Positions 25,900-32,297 of a DNA stretch of 32,297 bases are shown in pieces. Every line of letters begins with the position of its first letter. Positions within the stretch are counted from its first letter, which is position 1. Below the pieces are notes generated by a model. The model made no database searches. It saw only the letters and a list, made by a program, of their open reading frames with translations, and was not told where the DNA came from. Origin of the DNA: Vibrio sinaloensis (lineage in GTDB: Bacteria; Pseudomonadota; Gammaproteobacteria; Enterobacterales; Vibrionaceae); the NCBI RefSeq assembly GCF_000808535.1, contig NZ_JWLV01000019.1, forward strand, positions 1 to 32,297. The letters run 5' to 3'. The translations under genes were made by a program, and so were the position numbers.

Positions 25900-26481
25900 T
25901 TATGGGCAGCTTGCCAATAGCTGGCGTTTGCGTGGCTCCTGGATTAATTTCCAGTGAATACCATCGATAGCACCAGCAAATTTCCAAAGTAGCTTAACGT
26001 CTACATCGCTTCCGTAGGCTTGCTTAACTTTAGCAAATACCGCCGGAGCACCTAGTTCCATAAACGTATCAACATCATCGATGCCTGCTTTTTTTACCAT
26101 ACGCTCTAAAGTGAGCTGCATGTTTGGCAAGTCTCGCAGTCTACGATTTGCCGCTGAACGTTTAAACTGTCGCTCAGACACCGAGTAATCGATAGATTGC
26201 TTAACAAGGTCATCCAAACGATCGCTGTCCGATTCAAACAGTTCCGTAATATCATAATAGTTTACGGTCGCCGTTGTCTGTTTCTTAACATGGCGATATT
26301 TCTCGCAACCAAGCTGAGAAAACTCTTTATCTAAATGGTCCCCACCACGGATAAAGATCTTGTTTGCGCTAAGTAAAGCGAACATGGCGTCTTCCCTGAA
26401 CAATCCTGTTCCACCAAACATCGAACGCTTTTGAAACATGCCAAACTTGTTTACATATTGAATAAAATGTTGCTCTGTCAT
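25900..26481 (-). CDS. tfoX: TfoX/Sxy competence regulator
   Basis: A 193-residue protein with the TfoX N-terminal domain (FGMFQKRSMFGGTGLF, about residues 13-28, and MFALLSANKIFIRGG) and the C-terminal TfoX domain (LRDLPNMQLTLERMVKKAGIDDV...GAPAVF...LLWKFAGAIDGIHW). In vibrios TfoX switches on natural competence genes, with CRP, when chitin is present. A paralogue TfoY exists in the genus; position near serC and a decarboxylase gene, as I recall for V. cholerae tfoX, favours TfoX. ATG 26481 is chosen because AAGGA lies 9 bases upstream; ATG 26487 two codons earlier is only 3 bases from it. It has a long untranslated leader and is divergent from the HDOD gene. Confidence 0.9.
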   Translation of the reverse strand: MTEQHFIQYVNKFGMFQKRSMFGGTGLFREDAMFALLSANKIFIRGGDHLDKEFSQLGCEKYRHVKKQTTATVNYYDITELFESDSDRLDDLVKQSIDYSVSERQFKRSAANRRLRDLPNMQLTLERMVKKAGIDDVDTFMELGAPAVFAKVKQAYGSDVDVKLLWKFAGAIDGIHWKLIQEPRKRQLLASCP

Positions 26482-26575
26482 ATCCATTGATCCTTCAAAT
26501 ATCGAAACCCCGATTATTTACGATCACCAGATAGCAGCAGTTATAAGCGAAAAATCTGTCGGTTGAACTATGAAA

Positions 26576-26605
26576 TTTATAATGTTGTTCGTCCAACCAC
26601 AGCAA
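26576..26605 (-). promoter_or_regulatory. Candidate tfoX promoter
   Basis: On the minus strand, -35 TTGCTG (26605-26600) and -10 TATAAA (26581-26576) have an 18-base spacer. The start would lie near 26569, giving a leader of nearly 90 bases. Confidence 0.4.
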
Positions 26606-26783
26606 GTACCCAAATGATAGTTAACGAAACGAAATAAGTCTGTGCATACGTCACATCGATTAAACTTAATGACGAATTTTATGAGAGATCAATCACGCCT
26701 AAGTCCCCACCATGCAGAAGTGCGAGCAATTTCGCTCGTGAAATATGTCGTTGCGAAAAATATCAATATTAGAAAGCAATTGT

Positions 26784-26813
26784 TTGCTTAAATACAGAGA
26801 GAAACGTTACACT
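26784..26813 (+). promoter_or_regulatory. Candidate promoter of the HDOD gene
   Basis: -35 TTGCTT (26784-26789) and -10 TACACT (26808-26813) with an 18-base spacer. The -35 box forms one arm of the aagcaa/ttgctt dyad. Confidence 0.45.
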
Positions 26814-26843
26814 GTAAACGTTGAATTTACTTTCTAATACTGT

Positions 26844-27764
26844 ATGAATCACCTAGCATTTTACTGGCTCCCACAAAATAAAGACCTATTAGTCAAAGGT
26901 ATTGAGACTGAGTTTTCTCAACTTATTGAGCATTCTATCGCTAATAAGAAAATATCACTTCCTCCAATTCCTGACGTAGTCTTAAAGATTCAGCGTTTGT
27001 GCACCCAAGATACAACCACGGTAGCAGATGTCGCAGACTCACTGTTGGAAGATCCTGGGCTCGCCGCTATTGTTATTCGCGTGGCAAATTCGGTGATATT
27101 TAACCGCCGAAACATCACATGTACCGACTTGGTTACTGCGGTATCTCGGTTGGGCATTCTTCGAGTACGAGATATCGTGACTGCACAAGCGATTGAGCAG
27201 TTGAAACACTCTGTCAATTTAAGCGGCTCTTGCAACAAAATCTTAGTTCAAAGTGCGGCGAATTCTCGCGAATTGGCGGCAACGATGGTCCTCGTGGCAA
27301 AAGGATTCCGTGAAAGTGGCTCACAGGCATACAAGCACCTAGAAGCGGACAAAGCGCTACTTACTGGTTTGCTCGCTGACATCGGTCTTTTCTGTATCGT
27401 CAACGAGTACCACTACTATTTGGAAAATGGCAACTACCTCGACGAAGAAATTGCTTTCCAGATCTTCGACAATCAATGTTCCAAAGCGAGCAAGCTTGTT
27501 TTAGAAAGCTGGGGATTTGATGATGACTTCTTAGAGGTTGCTTCGAATCAAGCGATTAAACCATCGGAGGAAGCGGTCAGCTATCTCGCGTTGGCGAGAA
27601 TCGCGAATCATATCTTAATGTTCCGCCGTCAAGACGAAAACATAGATGAACATTCGGTAGAATTTGACGTTACAGGTGCAGATATACTGTACAAACTCAG
27701 TAATTTAAGTGATATTGAGTTCAATGCGCAAATTGATGAGTTAATCAGCGCGAGTGGATTGTAA
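26844..27764 (+). CDS. HDOD domain protein
   Basis: A 306-residue cytoplasmic protein with an HDOD (HD-related output) domain at about residues 38-240: ISLPPIPDVVLKIQRL, DVADSLLEDPGLAAIVIRVANS, TAVSRLGILRVRDIV and ALLTGLLADIGLFCIV. HDOD proteins resemble HD phosphohydrolases but usually lack the catalytic His-Asp pair; here the expected metal-binding HD is replaced by AD in LLADIG. They commonly act as adaptors in signalling, including c-di-GMP and motility control. No Shine-Dalgarno sequence is visible before ATG 26844, so translation may be weak or unusual. The next gene starts 16 bases after its stop codon, making a two-gene operon. Confidence 0.9.
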   Translation: MNHLAFYWLPQNKDLLVKGIETEFSQLIEHSIANKKISLPPIPDVVLKIQRLCTQDTTTVADVADSLLEDPGLAAIVIRVANSVIFNRRNITCTDLVTAVSRLGILRVRDIVTAQAIEQLKHSVNLSGSCNKILVQSAANSRELAATMVLVAKGFRESGSQAYKHLEADKALLTGLLADIGLFCIVNEYHYYLENGNYLDEEIAFQIFDNQCSKASKLVLESWGFDDDFLEVASNQAIKPSEEAVSYLALARIANHILMFRRQDENIDEHSVEFDVTGADILYKLSNLSDIEFNAQIDELISASGL

Positions 27765-27779
27765 TGTACAGGAAGTATC

Positions 27780-28685
27780 ATGTTTTCAGGGATGTTGTTT
27801 ATCTTTACCCCGCTTGTTGTCGGGTATTTCATTTCGATACCAAGCCAGTCACTGCTCAATAAGATCAATAAAACCACCTCAAACCTTATCTACGTCATAC
27901 TTGCGCTGATGGGTTTGAGCTTGGCTGCGCTCGACAACCTCGGGCAAAATCTGCAAATTATTTTAAAGTTCACTGCGGTGTTCTTCACTTGCCTAAGCTT
28001 AGCCAACCTAGCGGTATTGCCCTTAGTCGATAAGTTTTTACCCATCCAGACAGACGCGAGCAATAGTAAGCTTCCTTTGTCTAGTATGGCGTTGGAATCC
28101 GTTAAACTCATCCTTGTAGTCGGCGGCGGTTTAATTGTCGGACTGGCACTGCCTTATGAACTTAATTGGGTCGATACGGCGAGCGAATGGATTCTCTTCT
28201 TGTTGCTGTTCTTCATTGGCATTCAACTGCGCAATAGCGGTTTAACATTACGCCAAATACTCCTCAACAAACATGGGATGGTGATTGCATTACTCATTAT
28301 AGTGAGTTCGATGCTTGGAGGAATCATCGCCGCGCAAATCCTCGAAATTGACCTGTTCAAAGCGCTCGCGATGTCTTCTGGATTTGGCTGGTATTCATTA
28401 GCAGGCATCTTGATGGGTGATGCATTTGGTCCGATTTACGGTGGCGCGTCATTTATGATTGAGCTGCTGCGAGAGTTGATCGCATTGGTACTGATTCCTT
28501 TATTCATTCGCACACGACCATGCACTGCAATAGGATACGCGGGGGCAACAGCTATGGACTTTACTTTGCCGGTCATACAAACCACAGGTGGCGTTCGATG
28601 TGTGCCTATTGCTATCGTTAGTGGGTTTATTCTCAGTCTGCTTGTCCCAGTTATGATGCTGTTCTTTGTCTCTCTTGCAAGCTAG
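27780..28685 (+). CDS. lysO: LysO (YbjE, DUF340) family lysine exporter
   Basis: A 301-residue integral membrane protein with about eight membrane segments. The conserved second half of DUF340/LysO is clear: EWILFLLLFFIGIQLRNSG, SGFGWYSLAGILMGDAFGP, ELLRELIALVLIPLF and IGYAGATAMDFTLPVIQ. LysO exports L-lysine and toxic lysine analogues in E. coli. The start has AGGAAG 7 bases upstream and follows the HDOD gene by 16 bases. Whether substrate is lysine here is taken from the family, not shown by the sequence. No clear terminator follows. Confidence 0.88.
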   Translation: MFSGMLFIFTPLVVGYFISIPSQSLLNKINKTTSNLIYVILALMGLSLAALDNLGQNLQIILKFTAVFFTCLSLANLAVLPLVDKFLPIQTDASNSKLPLSSMALESVKLILVVGGGLIVGLALPYELNWVDTASEWILFLLLFFIGIQLRNSGLTLRQILLNKHGMVIALLIIVSSMLGGIIAAQILEIDLFKALAMSSGFGWYSLAGILMGDAFGPIYGGASFMIELLRELIALVLIPLFIRTRPCTAIGYAGATAMDFTLPVIQTTGGVRCVPIAIVSGFILSLLVPVMMLFFVSLAS

Positions 28686-28773
28686 ATCTCAGGATTCATC
28701 ATCAAAATTCACTATATTAACCACGACGCTCAATGTTAATTTAGAAAGCCCTAATTTAAAGTCACCCGTAGAA

Positions 28774-28801
28774 TTGAATTACAATCTGCGGAGCCTATAA
28801 G
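28774..28801 (+). promoter_or_regulatory. Candidate promoter of the small periplasmic protein gene
   Basis: -35 TTGAAT (28774-28779) and -10 TATAAG (28796-28801), 16-base spacer, giving a leader of about 18 bases to ATG 28826. Confidence 0.5.
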
Positions 28802-28825
28802 AACGATTATTCAAAAGGAATCAAT

Positions 28826-29338
28826 ATGAAACGCCTGATTGTTGCACTCGCTCTAAGTGCCTCATCGTCCCTCGCTGTTGCAGCCGACAATGCTTGTCTA
28901 TCAAAAAAATACGATGCTTATATCGATGCATCACTGCATTGGTATGAAGATTTGTCAAAACTCACTGCTGAGCAATACCCGGATTTAGCCGAAGTTTCTG
29001 AGTGGTTTCTGAATGGTCGTGTTAACCACTTTGAGCTTAATCGTGCCGCCGTCCACTACTACCTTGACAATGACGCAACGAAAGTTGCAACAGCCCAACC
29101 AGTCGAAGGTTGGTTGCAGTTGGAACAAAAAGACATCAAAGTGCTTGCGTCGCGTAGTGATGAGCTAGGGCAACTAGCCAAAACCACTTTTGCAGACCGC
29201 CAAGCTAAGCCACACGAGAAGAACTACGAATTGCGTTCAGCCTTTGCCGACCTTTTAAGTCACCCTACAAAAATCGACTCCGCATTGCAGCGCTATAATG
29301 CAGCGATCAAAGAGTTAGAGTCGATTAACTGTCAATAA
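28826..29338 (+). CDS. Small helical periplasmic protein, unknown function
   Basis: A 170-residue protein with a signal peptide (MKRLIVALALSASSSLAVAA, cut near ADNACLS) and a mature part that looks mostly helical. It has exactly two cysteines, one near the mature N-terminus (NACLSKKYD) and one at the penultimate position (SINCQ), which would be expected to form a disulfide tying both ends. AAAGGAA precedes the ATG by 7 bases. No family recognised. Its own promoter is likely, and a terminator hairpin lies 70 bases after the stop codon. Confidence 0.8.
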   Translation: MKRLIVALALSASSSLAVAADNACLSKKYDAYIDASLHWYEDLSKLTAEQYPDLAEVSEWFLNGRVNHFELNRAAVHYYLDNDATKVATAQPVEGWLQLEQKDIKVLASRSDELGQLAKTTFADRQAKPHEKNYELRSAFADLLSHPTKIDSALQRYNAAIKELESINCQ

Positions 29339-29405
29339 CGTATTGCCGATTTTTCGCTCAAATCGCCACCAATTTAACGGACTTAAAACTAAGATTAGCG
29401 AATTT

Positions 29406-29429
29406 AAAACGGGACTTTGTGCCCGTTTT
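29406..29429 (+). terminator. Terminator hairpin ahead of the decarboxylase gene
   Basis: Stem aaaacggg / cccgtttt, 8-base loop, then T-rich cgttt. It is placed to end the periplasmic-protein transcript, yet it lies only 50 bases before the decarboxylase start. Confidence 0.7.
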
Positions 29430-29479
29430 CGTTTAGATTGTCCCGCTTGCAAGAAAAAAGATTAGAGCAATGTAGCTGT

Positions 29480-31126
29480 ATGGTATCTGAACATAAAACG
29501 GCTGATGTGAGCTTCGAAAGTTTACTTCGAATTTTCACAGTACCTGAAGGGCCAGACTCAACGCTAACCCAAATTGACGAAGAGCTATCACGCAACTTAA
29601 ATAAGTTTTTGCGTGAGCATATCGTTGCTGAAGAAAAACCGCTTTGGGAGATTGAGAAAGATTTCTCTAACGCGACGATTCCTGAGCAACCGGAGTTCGT
29701 TTCGGACCATACACAACACCTGCTCGACACACTCGTCTCTCACTCCGTCCATACCTCGGCACCAAGCTTCATTGGTCATATGACATCCGCATTACCCTAT
29801 TTTCTAATGCCATTGTCTAAAATCATGATCGCACTTAACCAAAACTTGGTGAAAATTGAGACATCAAAAGCGTTTACTCCGCTAGAGCGTCAAGTTCTTG
29901 GGATGCTGCATCGCCTTATCTATCACCGCGAAGACTCTTTCTACAGCCAGTGGATGCACAGCGCAAATCATTCCCTTGGCGCTTTCTGCTCGGGTGGTAC
30001 CATCGCCAACATCACCGCGCTTTGGGTCGCTCGCAATAATGCACTGCGAGCACAAGGTGAATTCAAAGGTGTTGAAAAAGAAGGCTTATTCAAAGCGATG
30101 AAGCACTACGGCTATGAAGGATTAGCGGTATTGGTTTCAGAGCGCGGCCACTACTCATTGAAAAAAGCCGCAGATGTTTTAGGCATCGGTCAAGAGGGGT
30201 TAGTTGCTGTCAAAACAGACAACAACAACCGCATTGACCCTGTTGCCTTGCAAGAGAAAATCGCCGAGTTAAAGCAAAGCAACATCAAACCATTCGCTGT
30301 GATTGGGGTAGCTGGCACGACGGAAACAGGCAATATCGATCCTTTGCGTGACATCGCCAATATTTGTTCACAAGAAGACTGCCATTTCCACGTCGACGCT
30401 GCCTGGGGTGGCGCGACTTTAATGTCAAACAACTACCGTCAATTGCTCGATGGGGTGGAACTGGCTGACTCAGTGACTATTGATGCGCATAAGCAGCTCT
30501 ACATCCCAATGGGTGCGGGAATGGTGCTATTTAAAAACCCTGACGCCATGAAGTCTATTGAACACCACGCTCAATATATTCTGCGTAAGGGCTCGAAAGA
30601 CCTTGGTAGCCACACACTGGAAGGATCGCGTTCCGGTATGGCGATGCTGGTTTACGCAGCCATGCACATTATCAGCCGTCCTGGGTATGAATTGTTGATC
30701 GATCAGAGTATCGAGAAAGCCAAGTACTTTGCTTCATTGATCAAACAGCAGCCTGACTTTGAACTCGTTTCAGAACCAGAACTCTGTTTACTTACCTATC
30801 GCTACATCCCAACTCATGTGCGTCACGCGTTAGAAAAAGCAGACTCCACCCAAAAAGCAGAACTCAATGAGCTTCTCAACGAGTTAACGAAATACATTCA
30901 AAAGCGTCAGCGTGAAACGGGTAAGTCCTTCGTATCAAGGACTCGTTTAAATCCTAGTCAGTGGGAGCGTTTGAATACCATCGTATTCCGAGTGGTGTTA
31001 GCCAACCCGTTAACCAGCCGAGACATTCTTAGCTCTGTTTTGGTCGAGCAACGTGAGATCGCAAAAACAGCACCGAATTTAATGGCTAGAATCGAATCAG
31101 TCGTCGATTCAATCAGCAACAAGTGA
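29480..31126 (+). CDS. panP: PLP-dependent aspartate/glutamate decarboxylase, PanP-like
   Basis: A 548-residue group II PLP decarboxylase. The cofactor lysine is K338 in TIDAHKQLYIPMGAG, preceded by HVDAAWGGA; GVAGTTETGNIDPL and FCSGGTIANITALWVARN are typical of glutamate/aspartate decarboxylases. Length and sequence fit the PanP group found in vibrios, which makes beta-alanine from aspartate for pantothenate synthesis in place of PanD; earlier annotations often say glutamate decarboxylase. ATG 29480 is the family-like start; an upstream TTG at 29417 would begin inside the terminator hairpin. Ribosome-binding site is weak. Substrate choice cannot be proved from sequence. Confidence 0.88.
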   Translation: MVSEHKTADVSFESLLRIFTVPEGPDSTLTQIDEELSRNLNKFLREHIVAEEKPLWEIEKDFSNATIPEQPEFVSDHTQHLLDTLVSHSVHTSAPSFIGHMTSALPYFLMPLSKIMIALNQNLVKIETSKAFTPLERQVLGMLHRLIYHREDSFYSQWMHSANHSLGAFCSGGTIANITALWVARNNALRAQGEFKGVEKEGLFKAMKHYGYEGLAVLVSERGHYSLKKAADVLGIGQEGLVAVKTDNNNRIDPVALQEKIAELKQSNIKPFAVIGVAGTTETGNIDPLRDIANICSQEDCHFHVDAAWGGATLMSNNYRQLLDGVELADSVTIDAHKQLYIPMGAGMVLFKNPDAMKSIEHHAQYILRKGSKDLGSHTLEGSRSGMAMLVYAAMHIISRPGYELLIDQSIEKAKYFASLIKQQPDFELVSEPELCLLTYRYIPTHVRHALEKADSTQKAELNELLNELTKYIQKRQRETGKSFVSRTRLNPSQWERLNTIVFRVVLANPLTSRDILSSVLVEQREIAKTAPNLMARIESVVDSISNK

Positions 31127-31214
31127 AAGTTTCTTTCTAAGATCTTGTAATTCGAGCAACAATACTGGCCAAATAAGCAATGAAATGTGCGGGTTAGATT
31201 TCATTTGTGTAGTT

Positions 31215-31243
31215 TTGACAAAATTTAGTTTGAGGCTTGTCAT
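31215..31243 (+). promoter_or_regulatory. Candidate hexR promoter
   Basis: A perfect -35 TTGACA (31215-31220) with a 17-base spacer to TGTCAT (31238-31243, 4 of 6). A second possible -10, TATACT (31296-31301), lies downstream. Confidence 0.4.
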
Positions 31244-31276
31244 ATTATCACCACTTCGAGCCGATAATTGTTACTG

Positions 31277-31297
31277 TAAACCTATGGCTTAGGTTTA
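31277..31297. repeat. 21-base dyad upstream of hexR
   Basis: taaaccta-tggct-taggttta: an 8-base perfect stem with 5-base loop, 112 bases before the hexR start. No T-run, so it is a candidate operator or leader hairpin. The octamer cctatggc recurs at 31305-31312. Confidence 0.6.
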
Positions 31298-31408
31298 TAC
31301 TGGCCCTATGGCGCTAGATAGTGAGTACCTATTAGGGAACAGTTTGTTTCCTCTCGAATATTTCGATTGGTATGTCTAGCGAGTTGTTCTCTTACCCTCG
31401 TGAACACT

Positions 31409-32263
31409 ATGAACACATTAGAAAAAATTCAGAAAAACCTAGAGAATTTCAGTAAGTCAGAACGCAAAGTAGCGGAAGTTATTATGGCGTCTCCACAAAC
31501 TGCGATTCACTCTAGTATTGCTACGCTGGCAAAGATGGCTGATGTAAGTGAGCCAACGGTTAACCGCTTCTGTCGACGCTTGGATACCAAAGGTTTTCCA
31601 GACTTTAAACTGCATTTGGCCCAAAGTTTGGCGAACGGTACGCCATACGTAAATCGTAACGTTGAAGAAGACGATGGACCAGACGCCTACACGCACAAGA
31701 TTTTTGAATCTACCATGGCATGTCTGGATGTTGCGAAAAATAGCCTTGATTCGATGCAAATCAATCGTGCTGTAGATCTGCTAACCCAAGCGAAACGAAT
31801 TTCGTTTTTCGGTTTGGGTGCATCGTCTGCAGTGGCGAAAGACGCGCAAAACAAGTTCATTCGCTTCAATATTCCAATCACTTGTTTTGAAGACATCGTA
31901 ATGCAGCGCATGAGTTGTATTAACTGTACTGACAATGATGTGGTTGTGTTGATTTCTCATACAGGTCGTACCAAAAGTCTGGTTGAGATTGCCAACCTTG
32001 CTCGCGAAAATGGTGCAACGGTGATTGCGATTACCGCGAAAGATTCACCACTTGATAAAGCAAGTTCATTGTCGATTTCTCTTGATGTCCCAGAAGACAC
32101 AGACGTGTACATGCCAATGGCAAGTCGAGTTGTTCAGATGACCGTAATTGACGTCCTTGCAACAGGCTTTACATTGCGCAGAGGCACAGGCTTTAGAGAG
32201 AACCTTAAGCGTGTTAAAGACGCATTAAAAGATTCTCGTTACGACAAGCTATCTCAGTTTTAA
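31409..32263 (+). CDS. hexR: HexR, RpiR-family regulator of central carbon metabolism
   Basis: A 284-residue regulator: N-terminal helix-turn-helix of the RpiR type (ATLAKMADVSEPTVNRFCRR, about 35-56) and a C-terminal SIS sugar-phosphate-binding domain (ISFFGLGASSAVAKDA, VLISHTGRTKSLVEIA). It is strongly similar to gamma-proteobacterial HexR, which senses 2-keto-3-deoxy-6-phosphogluconate and controls Entner-Doudoroff and glycolytic/gluconeogenic genes. The start MNTLEKIQKNLE matches the family; an upstream extension to 31367 is not conserved in character. A perfect HexR-like half-site, TGTAATT, lies at 31146-31152 but its other half does not match well. Confidence 0.95.
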   Translation: MNTLEKIQKNLENFSKSERKVAEVIMASPQTAIHSSIATLAKMADVSEPTVNRFCRRLDTKGFPDFKLHLAQSLANGTPYVNRNVEEDDGPDAYTHKIFESTMACLDVAKNSLDSMQINRAVDLLTQAKRISFFGLGASSAVAKDAQNKFIRFNIPITCFEDIVMQRMSCINCTDNDVVVLISHTGRTKSLVEIANLARENGATVIAITAKDSPLDKASSLSISLDVPEDTDVYMPMASRVVQMTVIDVLATGFTLRRGTGFRENLKRVKDALKDSRYDKLSQF

Positions 32264-32281
32264 AAAAGGAGCCTTAGGCTC
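32262..32281 (-). terminator. Terminator hairpin for a converging minus-strand gene
   Basis: gagcc-tta-ggctc with a run of T only when read on the minus strand. It overlaps the hexR stop codon, suggesting a minus-strand gene just beyond the window. Confidence 0.55.
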
Positions 32282-32297
32282 TAATGCCGTTCACTTA

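Larger units (their letters stand above)
26488..26843. other. 356-base divergent regulatory region, tfoX / HDOD gene
   Basis: No gene is seen here. The left part is the tfoX leader and candidate promoter. The right part (26767-26839) is rich in dyads: tattagaaag (26767-26776) inverted as ctttctaata (26830-26839), aagcaa-ttgt-ttgctt (26774-26789), and a direct repeat aaacgtt (26802-26808 and 26816-26822). A small hairpin cgagc-aatttc-gctcg lies near 26723-26738. A tgtg...caca dyad at 26641-26655 does not have CRP spacing. Confidence 0.7.

Noticed and set aside
26641..26655. tgtgcatacgtcaca as a CRP site for tfoX or the HDOD gene
   Set aside because: The half-sites are 5 bases apart, not 6, and the inner bases do not pair; a CRP site of this spacing is not expected to work well.
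26488..26843. c-di-GMP riboswitch upstream of tfoX
   Set aside because: Such riboswitches are known in front of the paralogue tfoY; I could not find the conserved core here.

Overview
The window looks like chromosome from a Vibrio or close relative (Vibrionaceae). The reasons are the protein sequences (HexR, the PanP-type decarboxylase, TfoX, MetE/MetR, Ohr/OhrR, SerC), moderate GC, and a gene order serC - DUF945 - histidine kinase/receiver - tfoX - HDOD - lysO-like - panP-like that, from memory, resembles the V. cholerae large chromosome. I see no rRNA, tRNA, CRISPR array, insertion sequence or phage gene. Most genes are compact and separated by clear Rho-independent terminators.

Layout. 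1-3049: the end of a DUF2804 gene and a sterol-desaturase-type membrane di-iron enzyme in one operon, the C-terminal remnant of an AraC-type regulator, a Cys/His-rich exported protein, a DsbA-type thiol oxidase, and a 56-residue lipoprotein on the minus strand. 3179-6022: a Tag-like DNA glycosylase starting at TTG, and a GAF-GGDEF*-EAL protein (asterisk = degenerate domain). 6089-7083: the divergent ohrR/ohr peroxide-defence pair with visible operator dyads. 7161-10623: divergent metE/metR with tandem MetJ boxes between them. 10665-16728: a minus-strand cluster of two related 820-residue PAS-GGDEF*-EAL-CBS proteins, an eight-helix membrane protein and a DUF4250 protein. 16964-22481: ygiQ, a coiled-coil membrane protein, serC and a DUF945 gene. 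22625-25808: a soluble histidine kinase with degenerate receiver and cyclic-nucleotide-like domains, its receiver-only partner, and a small outer-membrane barrel. 25900-28685: tfoX divergent from an HDOD gene and a LysO-type exporter. 28826-32263: a small periplasmic protein, a PanP-like PLP decarboxylase and hexR.

Themes. Three of the large proteins are predicted c-di-GMP phosphodiesterases in which the GGDEF signature is lost and the EAL residues are kept. They fit a role as signal-controlled phosphodiesterases. The most unusual system is the kinase/receiver pair at 22625-25095. The kinase carries at its N-terminus a copy of its own partner receiver, including the C-terminal extension, with the phospho-acceptor Asp replaced by Ser. 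It also has a CRP-like domain without the usual cAMP-contact residues and about 80-100 extra residues between the phospho-acceptor His and the ATPase N-box. Other points to examine are the tfoX leader, the dyad-rich region upstream of the HDOD gene and the structured region upstream of hexR. Family assignments are by motif recognition only; no database search was possible.
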